A DNA stretch of 64,000 nucleotides from the NCBI RefSeq assembly GCF_001905005.1, contig NZ_LWKZ01000023.1, forward strand, positions 372,001-436,000, given 5' to 3'. The notes below the pieces were generated by a model. The model was given only the letters and a program-made list of their open reading frames with translations. It did no database searches and was not told the origin of the DNA. Of this stretch, positions 40,620 through 48,520 are shown one piece after another. Each line of letters opens with the position of its first letter. Position 1 is the stretch's first letter. Both the position numbers and the translations under genes were made by a program. The DNA is from Streptomyces sp. CB02923. Lineage in GTDB: Bacteria; Actinomycetota; Actinomycetes; Streptomycetales; Streptomycetaceae.

Positions 40620-42023
40620 ATGGCCGTACCGCCCGGCCCCGCCGGATCAGCGACCCGCGGAAGCGCGCCGAGCACACCGCGGCACGTGCTCCTGCCGCTC
40701 GCGCTCGCCCAGTTCATCTGCAGCTTCGCGGGCTCCAACATGAACGTGATGATCAACGACATCAGTGCGGACCTCGACACCACCGTGCAGGGCGTACAGC
40801 TCGCGATCACCATATTCCTGCTGGTCATGGCGGCGCTGATGATCCCCGGCGGCAAACTGACCGACCGCGTCGGCCGCAAGCGCTGCCTGGTGGCCGGCCT
40901 GGCCGTCTACGGCGTCGGCGCCCTGCTCAGCGCCGCCGCACCCGGTCTCGGCGTGCTCATCCTCGGCAACTCGATCCTCGAAGGCGTCGGTACGGCCCTG
41001 CTCATTCCGCCGGTCTACATCCTCACCACGCTGCACTTCACGGACGTCACCGCCCGCGCCCGCGCGTTCGGCGTGATCATGGCGCTGGGCGGCGTCGGCG
41101 CGGCCGCCGGGCCGCTGATCGGCGGACTCATCACCTCGGGGCTGAGCTGGCGGGCGGCCTTCGTCTTCCAGGCGCTGGTGGTCGCGGTGATCATCGTGCT
41201 GAGCCGCCGGATCGCGGACCCGCTGCCCCCGGAGCCCTCGCGGCCCTTCGACATCGGCGGGGCGGTCCTGTCGGCCGTCGGTCTGATCCTCGTCGTCGCC
41301 GGCATCCTCGCCGCCGACGACAACGGCTGGCTGATGGCGGGACTGCTCCTGCTCGGGGCCCTCGTCCTGGCCGGGTTCTTCCGGTGGGTACGGGCGAAGG
41401 AGCGCGCGGGCCGCGAACCGCTGCTGTCCACCGGCCTGTTCCGCGACCGCACCTCCAACCTCGGCCTGCTCACTCAGCACCTCCAATGGCTGATCCTCAT
41501 GGGGGTGTCGTTCGTGGTGGCCGCCTACCTCCAGGTCGTCCGCGGCTACGACGCCATCCGCACCGGAGTGATCTTCACGGCGGCCACCGCGGGCATCCTC
41601 GCGGCCTCGCTCGCCGCCGAGCGCTTCGCGAAGCGGCGCACCCCGCGGACCCTGGTCATGACCGGCTTCGCCGTGACGGTCGGCGGCATCGTGACGCTCC
41701 TGGCGATGGCGGGCGGCTCCCCGAGCGCCTGGGCCACCGCCCCCGGACTGCTCATGATCGGCCTCGGGCTCGGGGTGATGCTGACCCCGTCGGTGAACGT
41801 CGTCCAGTCCAGCTTCCCCGAGGACCAGCAGGGCGAGATCTCCGGCCTGTCGCGGAGCGTGTCCAACCTCGGCTCCTCGCTCGGCACGGCGGTGGCCGGC
41901 ACCATCCTGGTCGCCGACCTCGCCTTCGGCTCGTACGCCGCCGCACTGATCGTGCTGGCCGCCATCGGCGTCGCCGGCTTCATCGCCGCCATGCTGCTCC
42001 CGCGGCATCCGGCGGCGCGCTGA
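40620..42023 (+). CDS. DHA2-type MFS exporter
   Basis: A 467-residue major facilitator with 14 predicted helices. It opens with VLLPLALAQFICSFAGSNMN and has the DHA2 features ITIFLLVMAALMIPGGKLTD-RVGRKR (motif A) and GGVGAAAGPLIGGLITSGLS-WRAAF (antiporter motif C). It should export drugs or toxic organics using the proton gradient. ATG 40620 follows GGAGGCGAG. It is divergent from the DUF7144-PPK2-SulP operon and shares its operator region. Confidence 0.9.
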   Translation: MAVPPGPAGSATRGSAPSTPRHVLLPLALAQFICSFAGSNMNVMINDISADLDTTVQGVQLAITIFLLVMAALMIPGGKLTDRVGRKRCLVAGLAVYGVGALLSAAAPGLGVLILGNSILEGVGTALLIPPVYILTTLHFTDVTARARAFGVIMALGGVGAAAGPLIGGLITSGLSWRAAFVFQALVVAVIIVLSRRIADPLPPEPSRPFDIGGAVLSAVGLILVVAGILAADDNGWLMAGLLLLGALVLAGFFRWVRAKERAGREPLLSTGLFRDRTSNLGLLTQHLQWLILMGVSFVVAAYLQVVRGYDAIRTGVIFTAATAGILAASLAAERFAKRRTPRTLVMTGFAVTVGGIVTLLAMAGGSPSAWATAPGLLMIGLGLGVMLTPSVNVVQSSFPEDQQGEISGLSRSVSNLGSSLGTAVAGTILVADLAFGSYAAALIVLAAIGVAGFIAAMLLPRHPAAR

Positions 42024-42064
42024 CGCGTGACCGGCTGCGCCCTCACGATGCCCTCAAGGTCCCC

Positions 42065-42562
42065 TCACGATCCCCGCACGGCGCGGTCCGGCCGTGCCCG
42101 CCCGCCGTACCAGTCGTGCACGACCGCGCTGCGTACGACGAGATCGGCGACGGACGCGTCGCGCCTGCTCAGCGGCGCCCAGAACAGCCCCAGCGGCAGC
42201 ACGACGCACAGCACGGCGCGGAGCAGGGCACGGCCGGGCCCGAGCAGCCGTCCCGAGCGGTGCACCACCCGCAGCCCCATCAGCCGGCCGCCCACGGTCC
42301 AGCCCGTCACCGTCCAGCCCACGGCCAGGTACCCGACGGCGAGGGCGAAACCGAAGGAGCCGGTGAGCAGGTCCGAGCCCCGCGGCGCGTCGAACGGCGG
42401 CCCGAGGACCAGGAAGCGGACGGCGCCGACGCCCAGTCCGGTCAGTACGGCGATGCCCAGCACCACGAAGGTGTCCGCGACGGCCGCCAGGGTGCGGGAC
42501 ACCAGCCCCGCGCTGCGGCCCTGAAGTCGGGCGGCGCCGACGGCGGGCGGGGGAGGCGTCAC
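42065..42562 (-). CDS. RDD-family membrane protein
   Basis: A 165-residue protein with three or four helices: GLVSRTLAAVADTFVVLGIA (with the Arg and Asp that name the family), GFALAVGYLAVGWTVTGWTV, and GRLMGLRVVHRSGRLLG followed by RAVLCVVLPLGLFWAPLSRR and DRAVRGS. RDD proteins are small membrane proteins, sometimes linked to ion exchange, with no firm role. GTG 42562 overlaps the upstream stop by 4 nt, so it is coupled to the repeat protein. Confidence 0.83.
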   Translation of the reverse strand: MTPPPPAVGAARLQGRSAGLVSRTLAAVADTFVVLGIAVLTGLGVGAVRFLVLGPPFDAPRGSDLLTGSFGFALAVGYLAVGWTVTGWTVGGRLMGLRVVHRSGRLLGPGRALLRAVLCVVLPLGLFWAPLSRRDASVADLVVRSAVVHDWYGGRARPDRAVRGS

Positions 42563-43140
42563 GGGGGCGTCCGTCCGGCGGGCCCGCCGGACCCCGGGCC
42601 CCCGCCGTCGTCGCCGGTGCGCGCAGACGGTGACGACGGTACGGTACCGTTCCGCCGCAGTAGCCGGTCGGCGAAGGCGTCCACCAGCCGGTCGGCCCGC
42701 GCGCTGCGCAGCCGTACGGCGTCCAGCGCCTCCCCGGTCATGCCGCCGCCCGTGTCACGGACGATCCTGCCGATGTCGATCTCCTCCAGCACCTGCCGGG
42801 TGAGCGCGACCGGATCGAGCCGGTCCAGCACGGCGTCGAGGTCGACGCGGCGTGCGACCCGCTCGACGTCGACACGGTCGGCGACGCGGTTCACGTCCAC
42901 CCGTTCGGCCACCCGGTTCACGTCCACCCGGGCCACCAGGGCGTCCAGGTCGAGCTGGTCGACGACCGCGGCGACGACCCGCCGCAATACGGCACGTTGC
43001 GCGCGGCCGACCCCGTCACCGACCCGTACGGCCGCCGCGCCGACCGCCGTGCCCACCGCGGCCGCGGCCCCCAGGGCCAGCCGCGGCCCGATCAACAGGA
43101 CGGCTGCCAGCGGGCCTTCAGCGCCGTGGTGTGCACCCAT
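42559..43140 (-). CDS. protein with 9-residue Val-Asp repeats
   Basis: A 193-residue protein. A hydrophobic AVLLIGPRLALGAAAAVGTA segment is followed by heptad-like helices and four or five tandem 9-residue units: RVDVNRVAE, RVDVNRVAD, RVDVERVAR, RVDLDAVLD, RLDPVALTR. It ends in a low-complexity Gly/Pro tail. Similar repeat proteins sit next to RDD genes in other actinobacteria as I recall; the function is unknown. I chose ATG 43140; its ribosome-binding site is weak, and upstream frames to 43221 add only low-complexity residues. Confidence 0.7.
   Translation of the reverse strand: MGAHHGAEGPLAAVLLIGPRLALGAAAAVGTAVGAAAVRVGDGVGRAQRAVLRRVVAAVVDQLDLDALVARVDVNRVAERVDVNRVADRVDVERVARRVDLDAVLDRLDPVALTRQVLEEIDIGRIVRDTGGGMTGEALDAVRLRSARADRLVDAFADRLLRRNGTVPSSPSARTGDDGGGPGSGGPAGRTPP
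42836..42966. repeat. 27-bp in-frame tandem repeats
   Basis: About five 27-bp units encode the 9-residue Val-Asp repeats; adjacent units such as the two RVDVNRVA copies are nearly identical in DNA. Confidence 0.75.
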
Positions 43141-43174
43141 GCCCGCATGGCAGCGCCCCGCCGCGGTGCACGCT

Positions 43175-43191
43175 TCATCCGCCGCGGGTGA
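43175..43191. promoter_or_regulatory. TCACCC-N5-GGGTGA-family site (repeat protein / RDD operon)
   Basis: TCATCC-GCCGC-GGGTGA, one mismatch, extended outward by T/A (TTCATCC/GGGTGAA), 35 bp upstream of the operon start codon. Confidence 0.55.
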
Positions 43192-43236
43192 ACCGTGCGG
43201 CCGGAACCAGGCACCGGCCACCGCCCGCCCCGCGGA

Positions 43237-44547
43237 TCAGTCGTCCACGGCGTCCAGCACGTCCCCCAGGTCGACGAACTTGAAGCCGGTCGAGGGGCGT
43301 TCGCCGTCTGCGGGGGTGTCGTGGCCGTCCTGCACGACGAGCAGGCCCTTCGGGTACCCGGCGCCCAGCGGCGCGGCGAGCGCGGCCGCGCCGTCGCACT
43401 CCTCGGAGCCGTCGAGGGCCGCCGAGGCGGCGGTGACACGGAAGCCGCCCTCGTACTCGTTGGCGTCGGATATCTCGCGGTCGTACGCCACGAAGGTGTT
43501 GTCCCCCTGGCTGGACGCCAGCAGATAGCCGTCGCCGCCGGGTTCGTTCACCAGGGTCAGGCCCTCCACGTCGGCCGTCAGGCGCTTGCCGCCGTAGCCG
43601 GGGTCGGCGCCCGCGACGCACTCCTCGGTCGTCTCGTCGTACGTGGCCGGGACGCCGTACTCGCGGACCCTGTCGACCAGCTTCGGTGCGCCGGTCAGGT
43701 CGGCGCGCAGCCGCCAGATGCCGACGTCCTCCTGACCCGCGTACAGCGTGCCGTTGTCCGGATCGACCACCATGCCCTCGATCTGCGGCAGTTCGCCGGG
43801 CTCGGCACAGGGGGACCACGACTTCCCGTCCGGGAGGCGGAAGGCGGCGGGCAGGTCCAGGGTGCGGACCTTGCGGTAGCCGACCGTGCCGCCGGGGCCG
43901 GAGGTGAGCTCCAGGAGGGCGAGGGTGGTGCGTTCGCGGCGGCTGACCAGCGCGTACGAGCGGCCGGTGGTCCTGTCGGTCCAGGTGGCCAGGCCGTACG
44001 CGGTGCGCTGCTCGTCGATCTGCTGCTGGGAGGCGGAGAAGACGGGCGGCGCCGCGGGGTCCGTCACATCGGTCAGCGGGCCGCCGGTCCGGTCGCGGTC
44101 GACGCGGTAGAAGCGCAGCCGGTCGTTGCCGCGGTCGCTGGTCACCGCGAGGTCGGCGCGGCCCGTGGACAGGCGCATTCCGGATATCAGGTCGACGTTG
44201 TTGAAACGGCCGGGCGCGTGGCCGGGGCCGGGCGCGGCGGGCGCGGGCAGGGACTGCACCTCGCGGGCGTCGAGGTCGTAGACGCGCAGGCCGCCCTGTT
44301 TCGCGGTGGCGATGACCAGGCTGCGGCCCGGGTCGGCGGTGTTGCGCCAGATCGCCGGGTCGTCCGCGTCGGCGTTGCCGCCCGCCGCGTCGTCGTGCAG
44401 GGCCGCGGTCTCGGCCCGCGGGGTGACGGCGGGCGGTGCCGCGGACGGGGCGGCCCCGGCCGGGAACGGCACGGCCGTGACGGCGAGTGCCGCAAGGGCC
44501 GTGGCGAGCGCGAGCGTTGCCGGCCGGGCGCTGCGGGAGGTGACCAC
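43237..44547 (-). CDS. secreted beta-propeller phytase
   Basis: An exported 436-residue 3-phytase-like enzyme that releases phosphate from phytate in a calcium-dependent way. The signal peptide is residues 1-32 (TSRSARPATLALATALAALA ... PAGAAP). The propeller contains DDPAIWRNTADPGRSLVIAT, KQGGLRVYDL, FNNVDLISGM, RGNDRLRFYRVD, LPQIEGMVVDPDNGTLYAGQ, YGGKRLTADVEGLTL, SSQGDNTFVAYDR and LVVQDGHD, which match the family calcium and phosphate sites. GTG 44547 follows AAGGAG at 7 nt. A TTACC-N4-GGTAA repeat lies upstream. Confidence 0.92.
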   Translation of the reverse strand: MVTSRSARPATLALATALAALAVTAVPFPAGAAPSAAPPAVTPRAETAALHDDAAGGNADADDPAIWRNTADPGRSLVIATAKQGGLRVYDLDAREVQSLPAPAAPGPGHAPGRFNNVDLISGMRLSTGRADLAVTSDRGNDRLRFYRVDRDRTGGPLTDVTDPAAPPVFSASQQQIDEQRTAYGLATWTDRTTGRSYALVSRRERTTLALLELTSGPGGTVGYRKVRTLDLPAAFRLPDGKSWSPCAEPGELPQIEGMVVDPDNGTLYAGQEDVGIWRLRADLTGAPKLVDRVREYGVPATYDETTEECVAGADPGYGGKRLTADVEGLTLVNEPGGDGYLLASSQGDNTFVAYDREISDANEYEGGFRVTAASAALDGSEECDGAAALAAPLGAGYPKGLLVVQDGHDTPADGERPSTGFKFVDLGDVLDAVDD

Positions 44548-44613
44548 GTGGAGGCTCCTTGGTGTCGGGAGGGCGGTGGACGCGCACCGGGAGTCTGGAG
44601 CCCGCGCATGACG

Positions 44614-44627
44614 GCTTACCGGTAGGT
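44614..44627. promoter_or_regulatory. inverted repeat TTACC-GGTA-GGTAA upstream of phytase
   Basis: The repeat is 67 bp upstream of the phytase start. GTTACC-type half-sites are used by MtrA in Streptomyces, and phosphate-scavenging genes are typical PhoP/MtrA targets; assignment is inference. Confidence 0.3.
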
Positions 44628-44692
44628 AACGTGGCGGAGGGGCGTAGGGGCCGTGAACGGCCGGTGTCACGCGCCCACTTGGAGACGACCGG

Positions 44693-45625
44693 TCACCCCG
44701 CCCACTCCGGTGTCCACGTCCCGCCGTCCCGGGTCCGGCCCGGTTCCGCGGCCCCCAGGTGGTCGCGGAGGGCGGTGAGCGCGGGGTGCGGGTTGTCGCC
44801 GCGCCAGATCACCGAGTGCGGGTAGACCGGCGTCGGGTGCGTCACGGCAACGCGCCGCAGGTCGTGGCCTGCGGGCCACACGAAAGACGTTCCCTCGCCG
44901 ACGAACGTGGCCAGCAGGGGCGAACCGGCGAGGGTGTCGAGGAGCGGTTCGGTGCCGAAGTCCGGTCCGGTCACCTCGATGGTGAGCCCGAACGCGGTGG
45001 CGAGGTCCTCGTAGTAGACGGCCCATTCGGTGCCCGCGACGATGCCGGGCATCCAGATCCGGTGCCCGGCCAGCTGGGCGGGGGTGACCGTACGGGCGGT
45101 GGCCAGCGGGTGGGCCGGGCCGGTGAGCAGCTGGACGGGCTCGTCGTGGACCCGGGCGGCCTCGACGCCGTCGGGGAGCTGCCGCGCGGGCACGGTGACG
45201 GCGCGGAACGACGCGTCGACCGTGCCGGACCGGACGGCGGCGACGGCCGCGTCGGCATCGAAGAGCGTCACCACGTCGAGTTCGACTTCGGGGTGCGCGC
45301 GGTGGAAGCCGCGCACCAGGTCGGCCGGTGCGAGCCGCCGGCCGATCACGTCGACGCGCAGCGCGCGGCTGCCGGGCCGTACGGAGGCGACCGCCCGTTC
45401 CGCGACCCGCAGGAGCTCGCGGGCGTGCGGCAGGAACGCCTGCCCGTCGACGGTGAGCCGCGCCCCGCGCGCCGTACGGGTGAACAGCCGGACGCCGAGG
45501 TCCTTCTCCAGCGTGGCGACGCGCTTGGAGGCGGCCTGCTGGGTGATCGACAGGTCGGCGGCCGCCTCCCGGAACTGCCCGGCGTCCGCGACGGCGGCGA
45601 AGGTGCGTACGGCGTTGAGATCCAC
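44693..45625 (-). CDS. LysR-family transcriptional regulator
   Basis: A 310-residue LysR regulator. The N-terminal HTH is VDLNAVRTFAAVADAGQFRE and AADLSITQQAASKRVATLEK with the usual GVRLFTRTARGARLTVDG. The effector domain runs from ~90 to 290 (LRVDVIGRRLAPADLVRGFH, VELDVVTLFDADAAVAAVRS). GTG 45625 starts immediately at the HTH; the ribosome-binding site is weak. It is divergent from an MFS gene, with an inverted repeat of LysR type 16 bp upstream of its start. Confidence 0.9.
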   Translation of the reverse strand: MDLNAVRTFAAVADAGQFREAAADLSITQQAASKRVATLEKDLGVRLFTRTARGARLTVDGQAFLPHARELLRVAERAVASVRPGSRALRVDVIGRRLAPADLVRGFHRAHPEVELDVVTLFDADAAVAAVRSGTVDASFRAVTVPARQLPDGVEAARVHDEPVQLLTGPAHPLATARTVTPAQLAGHRIWMPGIVAGTEWAVYYEDLATAFGLTIEVTGPDFGTEPLLDTLAGSPLLATFVGEGTSFVWPAGHDLRRVAVTHPTPVYPHSVIWRGDNPHPALTALRDHLGAAEPGRTRDGGTWTPEWAG

Positions 45626-45640
45626 GCGCCCACGGTATCC

Positions 45641-45677
45641 ACAACCAGTGGTTGTACCGCGGGCAGACGCCGGTTGT
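45641..45677. promoter_or_regulatory. LysR-type operator ACAACCA-G-TGGTTGT plus half-site
   Basis: A 15-bp inverted repeat (45641-45655) with a single central base is followed by another GGTTGT at 45672-45677, 22 bp downstream of the first GGTTGT, near two helical turns. It lies between the divergent LysR and MFS genes. Confidence 0.65.
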
Positions 45678-45770
45678 TTGCCCCCGGCCCACCCTTCCCG
45701 CTTCGATGTCGGGGCTCGGCGACCGGCGCTCCAGCCGTCGCGGCAGAAGGAGACGGGAGAGGCACCGCAG

Positions 45771-47021
45771 ATGTGGGGGGCGAGGTCGGGGCCGTCGCTG
45801 GGACGGCGGTTCCGGTGGCTGTGGATGTCGTACGCGGTCAGTACGTTCGGGACGCGGATCGCCTTCGACGCGTTCCCCCTCCTCGCCATCCTGGCGCTGC
45901 ACGCCGGGCCCGCCGAGGTGTCGGCGCTGGCGGCGACGGGAGCGGCCGCGGGAGCGGTGCTGGCGGTGCCGCTCGGCCCGTGGGTGGAGTTCCGCCGCAA
46001 GCGGTCCGTGATGATCGCGATGGACCTGACCCGGTGCGCCGCGCTGGCCAGCGTCCCCGCCGCATTCGTGCTCGGCCGGCTCGGCCTGGTCCAGCTCCTG
46101 ATCGTGGCGGTCGTCGTGGCGGCGGCGGACATCACGTTCAACGCCGCCGCCGGCGCCTGCCTGAAGGCCCTCGTACGGTCCCCGGACCTGATCGCCGCGA
46201 ACGGGCGGCTCGAAGCGACGACCTGGACCGCGACGGTGCTCGGGCCGCCGCTCGGCGGAGCCGCGGTCGCGCTGTGCGGGCCGGTGGTGACCGTGCTGAC
46301 CGACGCGGTCAGCTATCTGCTGTCGGCCGCGGGCATCCGGGCGATCGGCGGCGGGGAGCCGCGCCCGGTCCGGACCGGGCCGCCGCCGCGGACGCGCGCC
46401 GACGGGCTGCTCGAAGGCTGGCGGTACATCCTGGCCCACCCCGCCCTGCGCCCGCTGTTCTTCAACATGGTCCTGGTCAACGGTCTGACCATGGCGACCC
46501 AGCCGCTCCTCGCCGTCCTCATGCTGGGCCCTCTCGGCTTCGCCCCCTGGCAGTACGGCCTGGCCTTCGCGGTGCCCTGCGTCGGCGGCCTGGTCGGCTC
46601 ACGGCTGTCCCACCGGCTGGTCGCGCGGTACGGGCAGCACGCGGTCCTGCGTACCGCCGGGGCGCTGCGGGCCTGCTGGCTGCTCGGCCTGGTCTTCGTT
46701 CACCCGGGCGTCTCCGGGCTGATGCTCGTCATGGCCGTCGAGTTCGGCATGATCACCTGCATGAGCGTGTTCACGCCGGTCTTCGCCGCGTACCGCCTCG
46801 ACCGGACACCGGAGGACCGGGTCGCCCGCACCCTGTCCGCGTGGTCGGTGACCGTCAAACTCACCATCGCGGCACTGACCGCCCTGGGCGGCTTGCTGGC
46901 CGCCGCCACCGGCCCCCGCACGGCCATCGCGGCCGCCGGCCTCCTCATCCTGGCGACTCCGCTGCTCCTGCCCCGGCGTGCCGCGGCGCGTCGGCCCGGC
47001 CGGGGTGTCAGCCGTGTGTGA
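45771..47021 (+). CDS. MFS transporter
   Basis: A 416-residue major facilitator starting GPSLGRRFRWLWMSYAVSTF, with motif A-like PLGPWVEFRRKRSVMIAMDL and about 12 helices. It resembles macrolide/enterobactin-exporter-like MFS_3 members more than sugar importers. It is divergent from and probably regulated by the LysR gene. ATG 45771 has GGGAGAGG upstream. Its end overlaps the convergent racemase gene by 14 nt. Confidence 0.88.
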   Translation: MWGARSGPSLGRRFRWLWMSYAVSTFGTRIAFDAFPLLAILALHAGPAEVSALAATGAAAGAVLAVPLGPWVEFRRKRSVMIAMDLTRCAALASVPAAFVLGRLGLVQLLIVAVVVAAADITFNAAAGACLKALVRSPDLIAANGRLEATTWTATVLGPPLGGAAVALCGPVVTVLTDAVSYLLSAAGIRAIGGGEPRPVRTGPPPRTRADGLLEGWRYILAHPALRPLFFNMVLVNGLTMATQPLLAVLMLGPLGFAPWQYGLAFAVPCVGGLVGSRLSHRLVARYGQHAVLRTAGALRACWLLGLVFVHPGVSGLMLVMAVEFGMITCMSVFTPVFAAYRLDRTPEDRVARTLSAWSVTVKLTIAALTALGGLLAAATGPRTAIAAAGLLILATPLLLPRRAAARRPGRGVSRV

Positions 47022-47832
47022 CGGGACCGAGGAGGAGCCGGCCTTCGGCGTACGTCGGCGCCGCGGCCGGTAGGGGTGCCTCGCGGCCGCTGAGGATGGT
47101 GGTCAGGGTGCCCGTGGCGGGGGCGTCGGGGGTGGGCGTGAGGCCGGACCGGCGCAGGGCCTGGGTGGCCACCGCGTCGGCCGAGCCGTGGAGGACGACG
47201 GGCGGCAGGCCGGGGTGCCGGACGGCCGCACGGATGCGTCCGGCGACGAGTTCGTAGTGGGTGCAGCCGAGAACGAGGGCCCTGACGTCGTCCGGGGTGT
47301 GCCGCGCCGCGGCGGTGATCGCGAGGTCGACGGCCGCCTCGTCCGCGTTCTCCACGGCGTCGGAAAGCCCGGGGCACGGCACCTCGGTGACGCGCACACC
47401 GTCGGCGAACTGCCGTATCAACGCGCTTTGGTACGGGCTTCCGGTGGTGGCGGGGGTGGCCCAGACGGCGACGGGCCCGCCACCGGCGGCGGCCGGTTTG
47501 ACCGCCGGGACCGTGCCGATGACCGGCAGTCCGGGTTCGAAGCGGGCGCGCAGCGCGGGCAGGGCGTGCACGGTGGCGGTGTTGCAGGCGACGATGAGCG
47601 CCTGCGGCCGGTGCGCGGCGGCCGCCTCGGCGACGGCGAGGGCACGGGCCGTGATGTCCTCCGGGGTGCGGGGTCCCCAGGGCATGCCGTCGGGGTCCGA
47701 GGAAAGGACGAGGTCGGCGTCGGGCCGCAGCCGGCGTACCGCGGCGGCTGCCGCCAGCAGTCCGATGCCCGCGTCCATGACGGCGATCTTCACCCGTCCG
47801 TCCCCGCAGGTGTCGGTGTCGCGTTCTCCCAT
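47008..47832 (-). CDS. aspartate/glutamate racemase family protein
   Basis: A 274-residue homologue of MurI-type glutamate racemases. The two catalytic cysteines are in LIVACNTATVHAL and LVLGCTHYELVAG. The N-terminal motif is VMDAGIGLLAAAAA instead of the usual DSGVGGLT, keeping the Asp but changing the flanking Gly/Ser. A cell-wall MurI copy would be expected elsewhere in the genome, so this may be a paralogue with another amino acid substrate. ATG 47832 follows GGAGGAG. Confidence 0.85.
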   Translation of the reverse strand: MGERDTDTCGDGRVKIAVMDAGIGLLAAAAAVRRLRPDADLVLSSDPDGMPWGPRTPEDITARALAVAEAAAAHRPQALIVACNTATVHALPALRARFEPGLPVIGTVPAVKPAAAGGGPVAVWATPATTGSPYQSALIRQFADGVRVTEVPCPGLSDAVENADEAAVDLAITAAARHTPDDVRALVLGCTHYELVAGRIRAAVRHPGLPPVVLHGSADAVATQALRRSGLTPTPDAPATGTLTTILSGREAPLPAAAPTYAEGRLLLGPVTHG

Positions 47833-48182
47833 GCCGGTCTCCTCCGGTGCTCGGTCGGGCGTCGGTGCCACTGACGGGAATGGTGTACGGCGACCGGCGC
47901 CGACGGCATGGCCAATTCCGCGGAGGTGGTACGGAAGGAGAGGGGAGTGGCTTGCCGCATTCCGCGGTGCACTCGTAAGGATTCCGTGTCCGTGGCAAAC
48001 GGGGCGACCACGGACCGGACGGCGTTTCCCCGGGCGGACCGGCTCGTTGGCGTGGACGAGCCCTTTCGAGCCGCTGGTCCGCGACGAGCTGCCGGAAGGC
48101 TCACGCGCGTCCGGAGCACCGGGCTCCGGCGCGGAGGTGCCCCGAAAGGTGCACCAAGGTGCCCCAAAGAGAGAGGTAAACC
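47833..48182. other. 350-bp region upstream of small secreted protein
   Basis: No gene is supported. ATTCCGCGG occurs twice (about 47916 and 47961). An inverted repeat TCCGTGG/CCACGGA surrounds ~13 nt at about 47988-48014. Three AGGTGC copies lie at 48135, 48147 and 48157 just before the start codon. These may be regulatory, but their meaning is unclear. Confidence 0.4.
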
Positions 48183-48419
48183 ATGCGACGGATGAGTTTC
48201 GCCCTGGCCGCGGCTGTTGCGATGAGCGGTGTGCTGTTCACGGGGACGGCCGCCGAGGCGGCCTCCGCGGCTCACCCCCGGGTGGACCGGGTGTCGAAGA
48301 CCGGGCCCCCGTTCCCGTACGCGGACTGCCTCAAGGAAGTGAAGAAGCAGTACAAGGGGAAGAAGGACCCGGTGGCCACGTGCGACGCCCTGGCGAGGAA
48401 GGGCTGGATCAAGAAGTAG
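48183..48419 (+). CDS. small secreted protein
   Basis: A 78-residue preprotein. The signal peptide is residues 1-27 (RRMSFALAAAVAMSGVLFTG, TAAEAAS). The mature ~50-residue peptide is basic (KEVKKQYKGKKDPV) with exactly two cysteines (PYADCLKEV and ATCDALARKG), which could form one disulphide. It resembles small exported proteins of unknown role in Streptomyces. The ATG follows GAGAGG. The long upstream region suggests its own regulated promoter. Confidence 0.8.
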   Translation: MRRMSFALAAAVAMSGVLFTGTAAEAASAAHPRVDRVSKTGPPFPYADCLKEVKKQYKGKKDPVATCDALARKGWIKK

Positions 48420-48449
48420 GGGCGGTCAGGCCCGGCCGCCGGAGGCAAG

Positions 48450-48477
48450 GGGCCGCGCGCTTCGGTACGCGCGGCCC
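48450..48477. terminator. bidirectional hairpin terminator
   Basis: GGGCCGCGCG and CGCGCGGCCC form a 10-bp stem with an 8-nt loop between the convergent small secreted protein and PP2C phosphatase genes. Confidence 0.75.
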
Positions 48478-48520
48478 GTCGCGCCGCCGGGGAGCTCCCG
48501 GCCGTACGGTCGGGCCCCTC

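Noticed and set aside
42836..42966. CRISPR-like array
   Set aside because: The repeats are contiguous, in frame and lack unique spacers; they encode a protein repeat.
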